64,000 nt of DNA from Candidatus Tokpelaia hoelldoblerii (lineage in GTDB: Bacteria; Pseudomonadota; Alphaproteobacteria; Rhizobiales; Rhizobiaceae): assembly GCA_002005325.1 (NCBI GenBank), contig CP017315.1:682001-746000 (forward strand). The letters run 5' to 3'. A model generated the notes under the pieces. That model did no database searches. It was not told where the DNA came from and saw nothing but the letters and a program-made list of their open reading frames with translations. Positions 37,663 through 46,552 of this stretch are shown here, piece by piece. The position numbers were made by a program, and so were the translations under genes. Numbering within the stretch: the stretch's first letter is position 1; each line of letters starts with the position of its first letter.

Positions 37663-38523
37663 TTAAAGTGTTTTTTCCTCGCTACGAATCCAGTCATTGA
37701 CAAGATTTGCACCTTTATCCTCGCCCAACTGCTGCAGCAGGACAGGGGCAAGCGCCGCCATTTCCTGCGCCAGTGTATAAGGCGGGTTGATGATGATCAT
37801 GCCGCTGCCATCAAGGCGGGGCGTGGGCGAGGGCGCGCGCACACGCAGTTCAAGCCGCAGAATGCGTGTGATGCCGCTTGCCCGCAATTGCCGGACAAAA
37901 CGCTCAACCGCCTGATAATCCTTGATCGCATACCACAGGGCATAAACACCGCCGGCAAAGCGGCGGACGGCTTTTTCCAGCCCGCTGACAAGGCGTTCAA
38001 ACTCGCCGTTTTCCTCAAAAGGCGGGTCAACCAGCACCAGCCCGCGTTTTTCCTTGGGCGGCACATGGGCGCCAAGCGCCAGCCAGCCGTCAAGATGCAA
38101 AATACGCGCCTGATAATCTCCGGCAAACATTTGGCGCAAGGTTTCATAATCGGTTTCATGCAGCTCTATTGCCGTCAGCCGGTCTTGTTTACGCAGCAGG
38201 TGGCGCACCAGCATGGGCGAACCGGGATAGCTGCGCAAGGCGCCATCGGGGTTGAAATGCTGGAGGGTTTCAAGCCAGGGCGCCAGCAGGCTGCGGTTTT
38301 TTTCATCAAATGGCTGGTTGAAAAACCGCGCGACACCGTGCCGCCATTCGCCGGTTTTTTGCGCTTCCTCACGCTCAAGGTCGTAAAGGCCGCTGCCCGC
38401 ATGGGTATCAATGACGCGGAAAGCCTGCGGTTTGCGTTTGAGATAATCGACAATCCGCGTCACAATGATATGCTTGAACACATCGGCAAAATTGCCGGCA
38501 TGATAGATGTGGCGATAGTTCAT
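37663..38523 (-). CDS. rlmJ: 23S rRNA (adenine(2030)-N6)-methyltransferase RlmJ
   Basis: A 286-residue SAM-dependent methyltransferase that modifies A2030 of 23S rRNA. It starts with the family signature MNYRHIYHAGNFADVFKH. The cofactor loop is in VIDTHAGSGLYDL, and the catalytic DPPF motif in GLVLVDPPFEE. Ribosome site not evident, but the start matches the family. It lies 21 bp after the YkuD lipoprotein gene on the same strand. Confidence 0.93.
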   Translation of the reverse strand: MNYRHIYHAGNFADVFKHIIVTRIVDYLKRKPQAFRVIDTHAGSGLYDLEREEAQKTGEWRHGVARFFNQPFDEKNRSLLAPWLETLQHFNPDGALRSYPGSPMLVRHLLRKQDRLTAIELHETDYETLRQMFAGDYQARILHLDGWLALGAHVPPKEKRGLVLVDPPFEENGEFERLVSGLEKAVRRFAGGVYALWYAIKDYQAVERFVRQLRASGITRILRLELRVRAPSPTPRLDGSGMIIINPPYTLAQEMAALAPVLLQQLGEDKGANLVNDWIRSEEKTL

Positions 38524-38544
38524 GGTGTGCTGCTGTCCGGCATT

Positions 38545-39237
38545 TTAGCCTTGCAGGACAACAACACGCGCACCCGGTTTGACGCGCTCGTAAAGATCCA
38601 TGATATCCTGGTTGAGGAAGCGGATACAGCCGGAAGACACATTGGTGCCAATGCTCCACGGCTCAATTGTGCCATGCAGGCGGAACAGCGTGTCGCGCCC
38701 GTTGCGGTAGAGATAAAGCGCGCGCGCGCCGAGCGGGTTGGTGACCCCGGGTTTCAGGCCGCCGCCCAGATGGCCGTAGCGTTTGGGCTGGGTGCGCATC
38801 ATATTGCGGGTCGGTGTCCAGTATGGCCATTCAGCCTTGCGGCCGATTGAGCCTTGGCCGCGGAAATTGGCGCTCTGGTTGCGGGCGACGCCGACACCGT
38901 AGCGGATTGCCTTGCCGTCCGGCAAAATGAAATAGCAGAAGAAGTTGGCCGGATCGACAACCAGTGTTCCCGGCGCATAAGGCGTGGTATAATCAACCTC
39001 ATGGCGCAGATACTTGGGATCAATACGGGAAAGATCAACGGCCGGAACCGGATAGGGCTCTGTCGTGACTGCACTGTACATACGCCGATAATGGGGTGAT
39101 ACCGTATAGCGGGTGGCAGGACGGCCACGGGACGGAACCGTGTTGACCCGTGTATGTGTGCCTGTCCGGGTTGTCGTAGTTGTCGTACAGGCTGCCAGCA
39201 GTCCGGGAATAGCCAAAAGAAAGAGTCTGCGATCCAT
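38545..39237 (-). CDS. L,D-transpeptidase (YkuD family) lipoprotein
   Basis: A 230-residue YkuD-domain enzyme that makes 3-3 peptidoglycan cross-links or attaches proteins to peptidoglycan. The N-terminus has a lipobox LLAAC, followed by an unusual run of six Thr. The domain begins near residue 90 (APGTLVVDPANFFCYFILP), and the active site is LHGT followed by SSGCIRFLNQDIMDLY, with His and Cys present. Rhizobiales carry many paralogues of this type. It is probably cotranscribed with rlmJ. Confidence 0.9.
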   Translation of the reverse strand: MDRRLFLLAIPGLLAACTTTTTTRTGTHTRVNTVPSRGRPATRYTVSPHYRRMYSAVTTEPYPVPAVDLSRIDPKYLRHEVDYTTPYAPGTLVVDPANFFCYFILPDGKAIRYGVGVARNQSANFRGQGSIGRKAEWPYWTPTRNMMRTQPKRYGHLGGGLKPGVTNPLGARALYLYRNGRDTLFRLHGTIEPWSIGTNVSSGCIRFLNQDIMDLYERVKPGARVVVLQG

Positions 39238-39515
39238 AACGCTTATGCGTCCTCCGATATATTAAAACCAAACAAGGCCTGCCCGCTATAGCCGGTCCGT
39301 GCCTTCACGCAAATTCTTTATAGGCGGAAAGGGTACGATATGCACATGAAATATGCTCAAATTTATTTGATATATCGTTAATTTTCCCCGACGCTGTGTT
39401 AGGTGTGGTGTTTTTGCTAAAAATACCTGTTCGGGGTGCTTTTTTTATGGCAAACGGTTCACACATTTTATAAAGTGTTTTAGAAGAGCCTGAAAATACC
39501 CGGAAAGGCAGCTAT

Positions 39516-40931
39516 ATGGACAATGGCGCAGCGCAGACCAAACACAAACAGAAGGACGCTGTGAACGGCATCTATGGCAGCGATGGCGCTGTTGGTCTTG
39601 TCTTTCTGGAAAAGGTCAGCCACGCTGTTGATACGGGTGACAAGGCTTTTCTGCTGAAAAATGTTGCACCTCTCCATATCTCCGAACAGGGTGACCTGAT
39701 TGCCGCCCTGCAGGCGGAGGAGCGGCGCGGGCTGATTGTCCTGCTGGGGGATGACTTTGATTTCTCGGCGCTGACCGAGGTGGATGAGGCTGTCCGCCTT
39801 GAGATTATGGAAGCGCTGCCGCCCAAACAGATCGCGGACGGTGTGCAGGAAATGGAATCTGATGATGCCGTTTTCCTGCTGGAAGACCTTGATGATACTG
39901 AACAGCAGCAGATTCTCGCTCATCTGCCGTTCAAGGAACAGGCCAAGCTGCGCCGCTCGCTGGAATTTCCTGAAGACAGCGCCGGCCGGCGGATGCAGAC
40001 CGAGTTTGTCGCCGTGCCGCCTTTCTGGACAATCGGGCAGGTGATCGACTATATGCGCGAGGATGACGATCTGCCGGAGCATTTTGCCCAGATTTTTGTC
40101 GTTGACCCGACTTTCCGGCTGGTGGGGGCGGTCGATCTTGACCGTCTGCTGCGGGCGCGCCGTCCGGTGCGGGTTGATGCTATCATGCATGACAACCGCT
40201 ATGTCATTCCCGCCACCATGGATCAGGAAGAGGCGGCGCAGATTTTCGAGCAATATGACTTGCTTTCGGCGGCTGTGGTTGACGCAAACGAGCATTTGCT
40301 TGGCGTGCTGACGATTGATGACGTTGTCGATGTTATTCAGGAAGAGGCAGACGAAGATATCCGCCACCTTGGTGGTGTCGGTGATGAAGAGCTTTCCGAC
40401 AGCGTGCCGGAGATTGTGCGCTCGCGCGCGCCGTGGCTGCTGGTCAATATGATAACATCATGTATTTCGGCCTCTGTCATCGGCCTGTTCGGCGCGACGA
40501 TTGAACAGATGGTGGCGCTTGCCATGCTGATGCCGATTGTCGCTTCAACCGGCGGCAATGCCGCGACCCAGACCATGACGGTGACGGTGCGCGCGCTGGC
40601 CACCCGCACGATTGATATCTACAATGCGGCGCGGGTTATCCGGCGTGAAGTGACGATTGGTTTTTGTAACGGCTGCATGTTTGCCAGCATGATGGGGCTG
40701 GTGGCGGGCTTGTGGTTCTGGCGGGTGGATATCGGCATGATTATCGCCTGCGCCATGGTGATCAATATGCTGGTAGCGGCGATAGCGGGCATTCTGGTGC
40801 CGTTGTTGCTCAACCGTTTTGGCGCCGATCCGGCTATTGCCTCATCGGTTTTTGTCACCATGACAACTGACATCACCGGCTTTTTCTCGTTTCTGGGACT
40901 GGCGACCTGGTGGTTTCACCTAAGCCCGTGA
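39516..40931 (+). CDS. mgtE: Magnesium transporter MgtE
   Basis: A 471-residue inner-membrane Mg2+ channel. In order: N-terminal superhelical MgtE_N domain (EIMEALPPKQIADGVQEM, LEDLDDTEQQQIL), two CBS domains (AIMHDNRYVIPATMDQEEAA; LTIDDVVDVIQEEADEDI), then five membrane helices from about residue 308, with GGNAATQTMTVTVRALA in the pore region. GGAAAGG precedes the ATG. A MerR-type gene begins 12 bp after the stop and may be cotranscribed. Intracellular Mg2+ gates such channels via the CBS domains (family knowledge). Confidence 0.95.
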   Translation: MDNGAAQTKHKQKDAVNGIYGSDGAVGLVFLEKVSHAVDTGDKAFLLKNVAPLHISEQGDLIAALQAEERRGLIVLLGDDFDFSALTEVDEAVRLEIMEALPPKQIADGVQEMESDDAVFLLEDLDDTEQQQILAHLPFKEQAKLRRSLEFPEDSAGRRMQTEFVAVPPFWTIGQVIDYMREDDDLPEHFAQIFVVDPTFRLVGAVDLDRLLRARRPVRVDAIMHDNRYVIPATMDQEEAAQIFEQYDLLSAAVVDANEHLLGVLTIDDVVDVIQEEADEDIRHLGGVGDEELSDSVPEIVRSRAPWLLVNMITSCISASVIGLFGATIEQMVALAMLMPIVASTGGNAATQTMTVTVRALATRTIDIYNAARVIRREVTIGFCNGCMFASMMGLVAGLWFWRVDIGMIIACAMVINMLVAAIAGILVPLLLNRFGADPAIASSVFVTMTTDITGFFSFLGLATWWFHLSP

Positions 40932-40943
40932 AGGATAATTCCT

Positions 40944-41330
40944 GTGCCGGAATATTATACCATCAGCGAACTGACACGCGCTTTCCGCATTACAGCGAGA
41001 ACGCTGCGCTTTTATGAAGAGCAAGGCTTGCTGCAACCATTGCGGCAGGGCAACCGGCGCTTGTATACACAGGCGGACCGCAACCGGCTGCGGACGATTC
41101 TGCTGGCCAAACGGCTGAATTTTTCGCTGGCTGAAATTGCCGCCTTGCTGGCGATGTATGATACGCCGGTGCAGGAGGCAAAAACGCTGCAGAATATGCT
41201 GGTGGAAATAAACAAAAAGCGGGGCGGGTTGAAACAGATGCACCGTGATATTGATGATATGATACATGAAATGGAACGGATTGAGGAAATCTGCTTCCGG
41301 CGTCTGGCGGAACTGGGTGTCAATCACTAG
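40944..41330 (+). CDS. MerR-family transcriptional regulator
   Basis: A 128-residue regulator with a GTG start and AAGGA just upstream. The N-terminal winged helix-turn-helix is typical of MerR proteins (YTISELTRAFRITARTLRFYEEQGLL, then GNRRLYTQADRNRLRTI). A coiled-coil helix (EINKKRGGLKQMHRDIDD) leads to a short C-terminus with a single Cys, so metal sensing through a Cys pair is unlikely. It follows mgtE by 12 bp. Whether it controls mgtE is unknown. Confidence 0.85.
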   Translation: MPEYYTISELTRAFRITARTLRFYEEQGLLQPLRQGNRRLYTQADRNRLRTILLAKRLNFSLAEIAALLAMYDTPVQEAKTLQNMLVEINKKRGGLKQMHRDIDDMIHEMERIEEICFRRLAELGVNH

Positions 41331-41340
41331 AGCGGGTTGC

Positions 41341-41367
41341 AAAAAGGGCGCCGGTAAACCCGGCGCC
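41341..41367 (-). terminator. Terminator for the small heat-shock gene
   Basis: GGCGCCGG (41347-41354) pairs with CCGGCGCC (41360-41367). Read on the minus strand the hairpin is followed by CTTTTT, so it ends the heat-shock transcript. Confidence 0.75.
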
Positions 41368-41392
41368 TTCAGGGTGTTAAAGCAGCTTTTGT

Positions 41393-41866
41393 TTATTCAG
41401 CCGCTTCAATATTCAGCGTTTTTTTGCCGCTATTGCTGTTTGCCGCTGTAATGGCAATCTTGCGCGGTTTCAATTCTTCGGGAATTTCGCGCTTTAAAGC
41501 AATGTGCAACAGCCCGTTTTTCAACTCGGCACCGGCGACCTCAACATGGTCGGCCAGATGAAAACAGCGCTCAAAAGCCCGCGCGGCGATACCGCGATAG
41601 AGAAAATCGCCTGTCTGTTCCGTATCTTCAGCTTTTTTATCGCTTTTGATCGTCAGCTGGTTGCGATGGGCTTCAATTTCGATTTCACCGGAAGAAAAAC
41701 CGGCAACCGCCATGGAGATACGATAGGAATTTTCACCAAGCCGTTCAATATTATAAGGCGGATAGCTTTGAGCGCTCTCTGGCTGGGTGAGCGAATCAAA
41801 CATATTGAACAACCGGTCGAAACCGACTGTGGAACGATACAGCGGGGAAAAGTCTACTTGACGCAT
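41393..41866 (-). CDS. Small heat-shock protein (Hsp20/IbpA family)
   Basis: A 157-residue ATP-independent chaperone that holds unfolding proteins. The alpha-crystallin domain spans about 35-130 (PPYNIERLGENSYRISMAVAGFS, then GIAARAFERCFHLADHVEV and LKNGLLHIALKREIPEE). Two ATGs, 41872 and 41866, follow an AAAGGAGG; only 41866 has proper spacing, so the protein starts MRQVDFSP. The untranslated leader can form a stem over the ribosome site (separate entry). It is divergent from the hydrolase gene at 42079. Confidence 0.92.
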   Translation of the reverse strand: MRQVDFSPLYRSTVGFDRLFNMFDSLTQPESAQSYPPYNIERLGENSYRISMAVAGFSSGEIEIEAHRNQLTIKSDKKAEDTEQTGDFLYRGIAARAFERCFHLADHVEVAGAELKNGLLHIALKREIPEELKPRKIAITAANSNSGKKTLNIEAAE

Positions 41867-41872
41867 AATCAT

Positions 41873-41889
41873 GCCCTCCTTTGAGCAAC
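41873..41889 (-). promoter_or_regulatory. Possible ROSE-type RNA thermometer over the Shine-Dalgarno
   Basis: On the minus strand the leader reads GTTGCTCAAAGGAGGGC just before the start region. TTGCTC can pair with GAGGGCA with unpaired G in the 3' arm, hiding the GGAGG. Rhizobial small heat-shock genes are often controlled by ROSE elements with a TTGCT-like anti-Shine-Dalgarno and bulged G (known). Only the last hairpin is evident here. Confidence 0.35.
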
Positions 41890-42078
41890 ATTCAAATCAA
41901 GGTTTTGTTCAGGCTCCCGTAATTGGCAAGCCGTTTCACTCTGTACGCTCCCTCATGGGCGAGCGCATATTTTATTTGGGATGTCGCTCTTGGCTTTTCA
42001 AGATATGGCAATATTTTCTCTTTACGACATGCTAACACTTTTGCGACAGTAGCAGGCGGTGCAAGACAGGAAAAAGCC

Positions 42079-42990
42079 ATGAAGACAACCGCAAGGAAAC
42101 AGACCGGTCGCAAACCCTCTATGACACTGGATGAGTTTCCTGTCGGCAGAAACCGGCAGTTGCGTTACGCTGTCACACGGCCGCAAAAATCGCCGGCGCG
42201 CGGCACGGTGATTTATTTGCAGGACTGGGGCGTGCCGATTGAAAATAGCCGCAATGTTGCCGCCGAACTCTCCGGACGCGGTTTTTACTGTATATCTTTT
42301 GACTGGTTTGAGAGCGGCTCCTCGGCGGAAAGACGAAGTTCTACCGTTCATCCAATGGAACGTTTCCGTTTTGACCCGGAAAAGCTGAATATTTTCCTGC
42401 GGGAAGTGGTGCTGCCGGATTTTCCTTCGCCGCTTTTTGTTCTGGCGCAGGGGGCGGGCGGCCTGTTTGCACTCAACGGCCATAAGTCGCTGCTCAATCA
42501 GATCCGCCGGATGGTTATCATCTCGCCGCAGATGGAAGTGCGCGGCTGGCGGGCCCATAGCCTGTATCATCATTATTTGCGGCTTTTGATCATGACAGGG
42601 ATGGAAAGCGGGCGCTGGCACCGTGAAAGCGTTGTGGACTGGGTGCTTGGCAAGGCGGGCAACCACATGATTGATACCAATCCCTACTGGTCAAAAAGCA
42701 TACTCGATTCCATCGGGCGTATCACATCGCCGGCCTATTATGAGCAAATGGCTGTGCCGACACTATTCATCACCTCCAACCGTGATACGCGTTCTGACCC
42801 GTCCGCAACAAGGCGGTTTGCCAATCAGTTGCGTTTTGCGCAAACGGTTTCCATTCCGGGGGCGACACCTGCCGTGCTGGAGGACAAGCCTTTTTATGTC
42901 ACGCAGTTCTGGGCGGCGTTTGACGCTTTTATCCCGGGCACCGGCGCGCCGGCAACCGACCGCATGCTGGAAGAGACGGTATTTATCTAA
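42079..42990 (+). CDS. Alpha/beta-hydrolase-fold protein lacking the catalytic triad
   Basis: A 303-residue lysophospholipase-like alpha/beta-hydrolase fold (GTVIYLQDWGVPIENSRNVAAEL, FYCISFDWFESGSS). The nucleophile elbow expected as GHSxGG reads AQGAGG, with Gly125 in place of Ser. The region where the family usually has its catalytic His reads PGATPAVLEDKP, with no His. The Asp loop (TSNRDTRSDPS) is retained. If real, it is a non-catalytic relative, perhaps a binding or scaffold protein. The ATG at 42079 has AGGAAAA upstream; the longer reading was rejected. Confidence 0.75.
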   Translation: MKTTARKQTGRKPSMTLDEFPVGRNRQLRYAVTRPQKSPARGTVIYLQDWGVPIENSRNVAAELSGRGFYCISFDWFESGSSAERRSSTVHPMERFRFDPEKLNIFLREVVLPDFPSPLFVLAQGAGGLFALNGHKSLLNQIRRMVIISPQMEVRGWRAHSLYHHYLRLLIMTGMESGRWHRESVVDWVLGKAGNHMIDTNPYWSKSILDSIGRITSPAYYEQMAVPTLFITSNRDTRSDPSATRRFANQLRFAQTVSIPGATPAVLEDKPFYVTQFWAAFDAFIPGTGAPATDRMLEETVFI

Positions 42991-42994
42991 AAGA

Positions 42995-43885
42995 TTATTC
43001 CGCGGCAAGATGCTCGCCCAGGAAAACCTGCCCGGACAAGGTGACAAGCTTTTGCGCAAAATAGCGCATGGCTTTTTGCAGCGCTTCAAAACCGGCGGTG
43101 CGCTCCAGTGTCTGCGGGTCGAGATACAGTGTGCGGCTGATTTCAATCTGCAGGGCGTGAAACCCTTCTGCCGGCCGGCCATAATGTGTCGTGATATAAC
43201 CGCCTGCATAAGGCTGGTTGTGGCCGACACGATAACCCAGTTCTGTTAAAAGCAAGGTGGCATAATGTGTGAGGGCGGGTGCGCAGGTGCGGCCATAAAG
43301 ATCGCCGAGAATAATATCGGGCTGTTCATCGGCGCAATAGCCGGATAACTGCCCGGGCATGGAATGGCAGTCGATAAGTACCGCGTAGCCATAATGGCCG
43401 CGAATATCCCGCAAGGTTTGTTTTAATTGCGCATGATAGGGATGATAAATGGAGGAAATACGTTCAACCGCTTCCTGCGCCGGCAGTTTCTGTTCGTAAA
43501 TTGGCCTGTTTTGCGCAACATTGCGCGGCACACAACCAAGGCCGGATTGCACCCGTGCGGTTGGATAGGAAACAAAAGCGGGCAGCGAATCATAAAACAT
43601 ATCGGGGTCAAGCTCATGCGCTTCACGGTTGACATCCAGATAGGCGCGGGGAAAATCCGCCCGCATGAAGGTTGCGCCGAACTCTGTTACACAATCAAAC
43701 AGCAAATCGACATAACGGTCTTCCGACAGGCGTATGTTCTGCGCGTCAAGGCAGCTCATATCCATAAACGCCTGTGGATAATGCCGTCCGGCATGGGGCG
43801 AGTTGAACAGAAACGGCGTGCATATTTGTGCCGGTTCCAGCAAGGTAAAAGGAGGGGTGTGCGGAAAATCTCTGTATATGCTCAT
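42995..43885 (-). CDS. N-formylglutamate amidohydrolase-like protein
   Basis: A 296-residue metal hydrolase of the N-formylglutamate deformylase family (PF05013), which acts at the end of histidine degradation in some bacteria. Motifs are FNSPHAGRHYP, SEDRYVDLLF, ADFPRAYLDVNREAHELDP, AVLIDCHSMPG and QIEISRTLYLD. No hut genes are nearby. In Rhizobiales this gene commonly sits next to cpdR, as here (divergent), so the role may not be histidine catabolism. It ends 4 bp from the convergent hydrolase gene. Confidence 0.88.
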   Translation of the reverse strand: MSIYRDFPHTPPFTLLEPAQICTPFLFNSPHAGRHYPQAFMDMSCLDAQNIRLSEDRYVDLLFDCVTEFGATFMRADFPRAYLDVNREAHELDPDMFYDSLPAFVSYPTARVQSGLGCVPRNVAQNRPIYEQKLPAQEAVERISSIYHPYHAQLKQTLRDIRGHYGYAVLIDCHSMPGQLSGYCADEQPDIILGDLYGRTCAPALTHYATLLLTELGYRVGHNQPYAGGYITTHYGRPAEGFHALQIEISRTLYLDPQTLERTAGFEALQKAMRYFAQKLVTLSGQVFLGEHLAAE

Positions 43886-44057
43886 GATACGTGTGCCTGG
43901 TTCTCAATGATGGCGTGAAGTCTACCGTAAATTAACCATCTTTGCATCCTGTTGACAGGTTTTATTTTCTTTTTACCAAATCGGGATATTATAGGCCCGT
44001 GTCTGCCTGTTCTTGTCAGGCTGCTTGTGTTTGTATGTATGTGAACGAGTGTCTGAT

Positions 44058-44426
44058 ATGTCGATGAAACGGATTCTGCTTGCTGAAGATGATAATGATA
44101 TGCGCCGCTTTTTAGCCAAAGCGCTGGTGCGTGCCGGTTATGAGGTGACTGATTTTGACAATGGCTTCAGCGCTTATGAACGTCTGCAGGAAGAACCGTT
44201 TTCGCTGTTGTTGACTGATATTGTCATGCCGGAGATGGACGGGATAGAGCTTGCCCGCCGTGCGACCGAGATTGACCCTGATCTGAAAGTGATGTTCATC
44301 ACCGGTTTTGCCGCGGTTGCGCTGAGCGCTGACAACAGGACGCCGAGCGACGCGCGGGTGCTTTCCAAACCCTTTCATTTGCGCGACCTGGTGAACGAAG
44401 TGCAGAAAATGTTGATTGCTGCATAA
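44058..44426 (+). CDS. cpdR: CpdR single-domain response regulator
   Basis: A receiver-only response regulator of about 120 residues. In Caulobacter and Rhizobiales CpdR, when unphosphorylated, primes ClpXP to degrade CtrA and other cell-cycle proteins. The acidic pair is in LLAEDDNDMRRFL, the phospho-acceptor Asp in LLLTDIVMPEMDG, Thr/Ser in MFITGFAAVAL, and Lys in VLSKPFHLRDLVNEV. In-frame ATGs occur at 44058 and 44064; starting at 44064 would put the acceptor at Asp52. No strong ribosome site separates them. tRNA-Val follows about 110 bp later. Confidence 0.93.
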   Translation: MSMKRILLAEDDNDMRRFLAKALVRAGYEVTDFDNGFSAYERLQEEPFSLLLTDIVMPEMDGIELARRATEIDPDLKVMFITGFAAVALSADNRTPSDARVLSKPFHLRDLVNEVQKMLIAA

Positions 44427-44534
44427 AATTTGGGCTTTGACGGCATTTTTTCCAAAATCGGTCTTGACCTGCCGCGCCTGTTGTGGTGTATGCAGTGCCA
44501 CACACAATATACAAATTGTGTGATAAAAATGAAT

Positions 44535-44609
44535 GGGCGTGTAGCTCAGCGGGAGAGCACTACATTGACATTGTAGGGGTCACAGGTTCAATCCCTGTCA
44601 CGCCCACCA
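44535..44609 (+). tRNA. tRNA-Val (anticodon GAC)
   Basis: A 75-nt cloverleaf with acceptor GGGCGTG, D region TAGCTCAGCGGGAGAGC, anticodon stem CTACA/TGTAG around loop TTGACAT, T arm GGTTCAATCC, and encoded CCA. It lies between cpdR and nagZ. Confidence 0.98.
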
Positions 44610-44699
44610 TTCACTTCCATGACAAAATAATGCTCATGCTTGAAAAAGCCTGATTTCTGGTGCATTGTCCTGTTTTGGCTGCAAACAACAGGGTAAATC

Positions 44700-45728
44700 A
44701 TGATGAAAGACTGCAAAGCCTTTATCACCGGTGTTGCGGGTACGGTTCTGGGCGAGGATGAAAAAGCTTTTATCGCTGAATACCGGCCCTGGGGTTTTAT
44801 CCTGTTTGCCCGCAATGTTGCTGATGGTGCACAGCTTCGGGCGCTGATTGCTGATTTACGCGCGGCCTGCGGCCATGCGCACGCACCGGTATTTGTTGAT
44901 CAGGAAGGCGGCCGGGTGCAGCGCCTGCGCCCGCCGCTTGCCCCCGATTATCCGGCGGCGGCAGAACTCGGCGCGCTCTGCCGGCGTGATAGGCAGGCAG
45001 GGCTGCGGGCCGCATGGCTGATGGCGCGGCTTATCGCGCTTGATCTGGCGAAATATGGCTTTAATGCTGATTGCCTGCCGCTGCTGGATATTCCGGTTGC
45101 CGGCAGTCATGAGGTTATCGGTGCGCGCGCTTATGGCGATAATGCTGAAATTGTCAGCGAAATGGGGAAGATGGTGGCGCAGGGGCTGCAGGCAGGCGGC
45201 CTGTTGCCGGTGATGAAGCATATTCCCGGCCATGGCCGTGCTTTTGCCGATACGCATAAGGAACTGGCGCGGGTGGATACACCATGGGATGTTTTAAAGG
45301 CAACGGATTTTGTTCCGTTCAAGGCGCTGAACTCTTTACCCTGCGCCATGACCTCCCATGTTATTTATGAGGCGGTGGACCAGGACAAACCCGCCACGTT
45401 ATCGGCCAGGGTGATTGAAACAGTTATTCGTGGTGAAATCGGCTTTGACGGCCTGTTGCTGACGGATGATTTGTCGATGAAAGCGCTGCGCGGTGATTTT
45501 GGCGAACTGGCTCATGGAGCTTTGAGCGCCGGTTGTGATGTGGTGCTGCATTGCAATGGCGATATGGCGGAAATGCTGGCCGTGGCTGAAAATGTGCCGT
45601 ATCTTGAAGGAAAAGCTCTGGTGCGGGCGCAAAAGGCGGAAAAGTGCATCCGCAGTGCGGAGAGTGCAGATGAAACGGCACTGCGGGCAGAGTTTGCAAT
45701 GCTTATGTCAGGAAACAATCCGGTTTGA
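44700..45728 (+). CDS. nagZ: Beta-N-acetylhexosaminidase (peptidoglycan recycling)
   Basis: A 342-residue glycoside hydrolase family 3 enzyme that removes N-acetylglucosamine from anhydro-muropeptides in the cytoplasm. The family signatures are PVFVDQEGGRVQRL, the catalytic loop KHIPGHGRAFADTHKEL with its His-Asp pair, and GLLLTDDLSMKAL. Two adjacent ATGs (44700, 44703) are possible, with AGGGTAA upstream. It is the first gene of the conserved run nagZ, scpA, scpB, tatABC, serS. Confidence 0.95.
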   Translation: MMKDCKAFITGVAGTVLGEDEKAFIAEYRPWGFILFARNVADGAQLRALIADLRAACGHAHAPVFVDQEGGRVQRLRPPLAPDYPAAAELGALCRRDRQAGLRAAWLMARLIALDLAKYGFNADCLPLLDIPVAGSHEVIGARAYGDNAEIVSEMGKMVAQGLQAGGLLPVMKHIPGHGRAFADTHKELARVDTPWDVLKATDFVPFKALNSLPCAMTSHVIYEAVDQDKPATLSARVIETVIRGEIGFDGLLLTDDLSMKALRGDFGELAHGALSAGCDVVLHCNGDMAEMLAVAENVPYLEGKALVRAQKAEKCIRSAESADETALRAEFAMLMSGNNPV

Positions 45729-45730
45729 AC

Positions 45731-46552
45731 ATGGAAAGCACGCAACAGCATGAGTCGCAGAACATGAACGGGGCCTGGGTGGCAAATGAAAAAGCCCTTG
45801 CCGACCCTGAACTGCTGATTGACGTGCAGGGGTTTGAGGGGCCGCTGGATTTGTTGTTGCACCTTGCCCGCAATCAGAAGGTTGATCTGGCGCGGATATC
45901 GGTTGTGGCGCTGGTTGAACAATATCTGGATTTTGTCGAGCAGGCGCGGCGCCTGCGGCTGGAGCTGGCGGCGGATTATCTGGTTATGGCGGCATGGCTT
46001 GCCTATCTCAAATCTCGTCTGCTTATTCCGCGCCAGTCGGTGGAAGACGGGGCAAGCGGTGAGGAACTGGCAGAAGTTTTGCAATTTCGCCTGCGCCGGC
46101 TGGAAGCCATGCGCCATGCCGCGCAGGAATTGCTGGCGCGCAACCGGCTGGGGCGGGATGTGTTTGCCCGCGGATTGCCGGAAGCGGTGGTGGTGGAACG
46201 CAAAAACCTCTATGATACAACGCTTTATGAATTGCTGACGGCTTATACCGGTTTGCGGCAGCGCAACGCCGCTACCTCAGTTGAAATGGGGAAAAGAACG
46301 GTCTGGTCACTTAAACAGGCGCGGCAGATTTTAACCCGCCTTCTGGGGCAGGACGTGTCACACAACTGGCAGGCGCTGAACGGTTATCTGGCGGCGTTTG
46401 TCGGCACTGAGGAAGAGCGGGTAACCGCGCTCGCCAGCAGTTTCGCCGCCAGTCTGGAACTGGTGCGTGAGGGGCAGCTGGAAATCCGCCAGAGCGGCAA
46501 TTTTGCCCCGCTTTATATAAAAGGCAGAAAGGCGGTGCGTGAAGATGTCTGA
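45731..46552 (+). CDS. scpA: Segregation and condensation protein A
   Basis: The kleisin subunit of the SMC-ScpAB condensin: 273 residues. The N-terminal part starts with the family hallmark FEGPLDLLLHLARNQKVDLARI, followed by YLVMAAWLAYLKSRLLIP. The C-terminal winged-helix region is less conserved. The ATG at 45731 is 2 bp after the nagZ stop; a TTG at 45725 overlapping that stop is also possible. It overlaps scpB at its 3' end. An SMC gene is not in the window. Confidence 0.93.
   Translation: MESTQQHESQNMNGAWVANEKALADPELLIDVQGFEGPLDLLLHLARNQKVDLARISVVALVEQYLDFVEQARRLRLELAADYLVMAAWLAYLKSRLLIPRQSVEDGASGEELAEVLQFRLRRLEAMRHAAQELLARNRLGRDVFARGLPEAVVVERKNLYDTTLYELLTAYTGLRQRNAATSVEMGKRTVWSLKQARQILTRLLGQDVSHNWQALNGYLAAFVGTEEERVTALASSFAASLELVREGQLEIRQSGNFAPLYIKGRKAVREDV

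Noticed and set aside
37888..38850. 320-codon plus-strand frame over rlmJ and the YkuD gene
   Set aside because: Both minus-strand genes have catalytic motifs; the plus frame has none.
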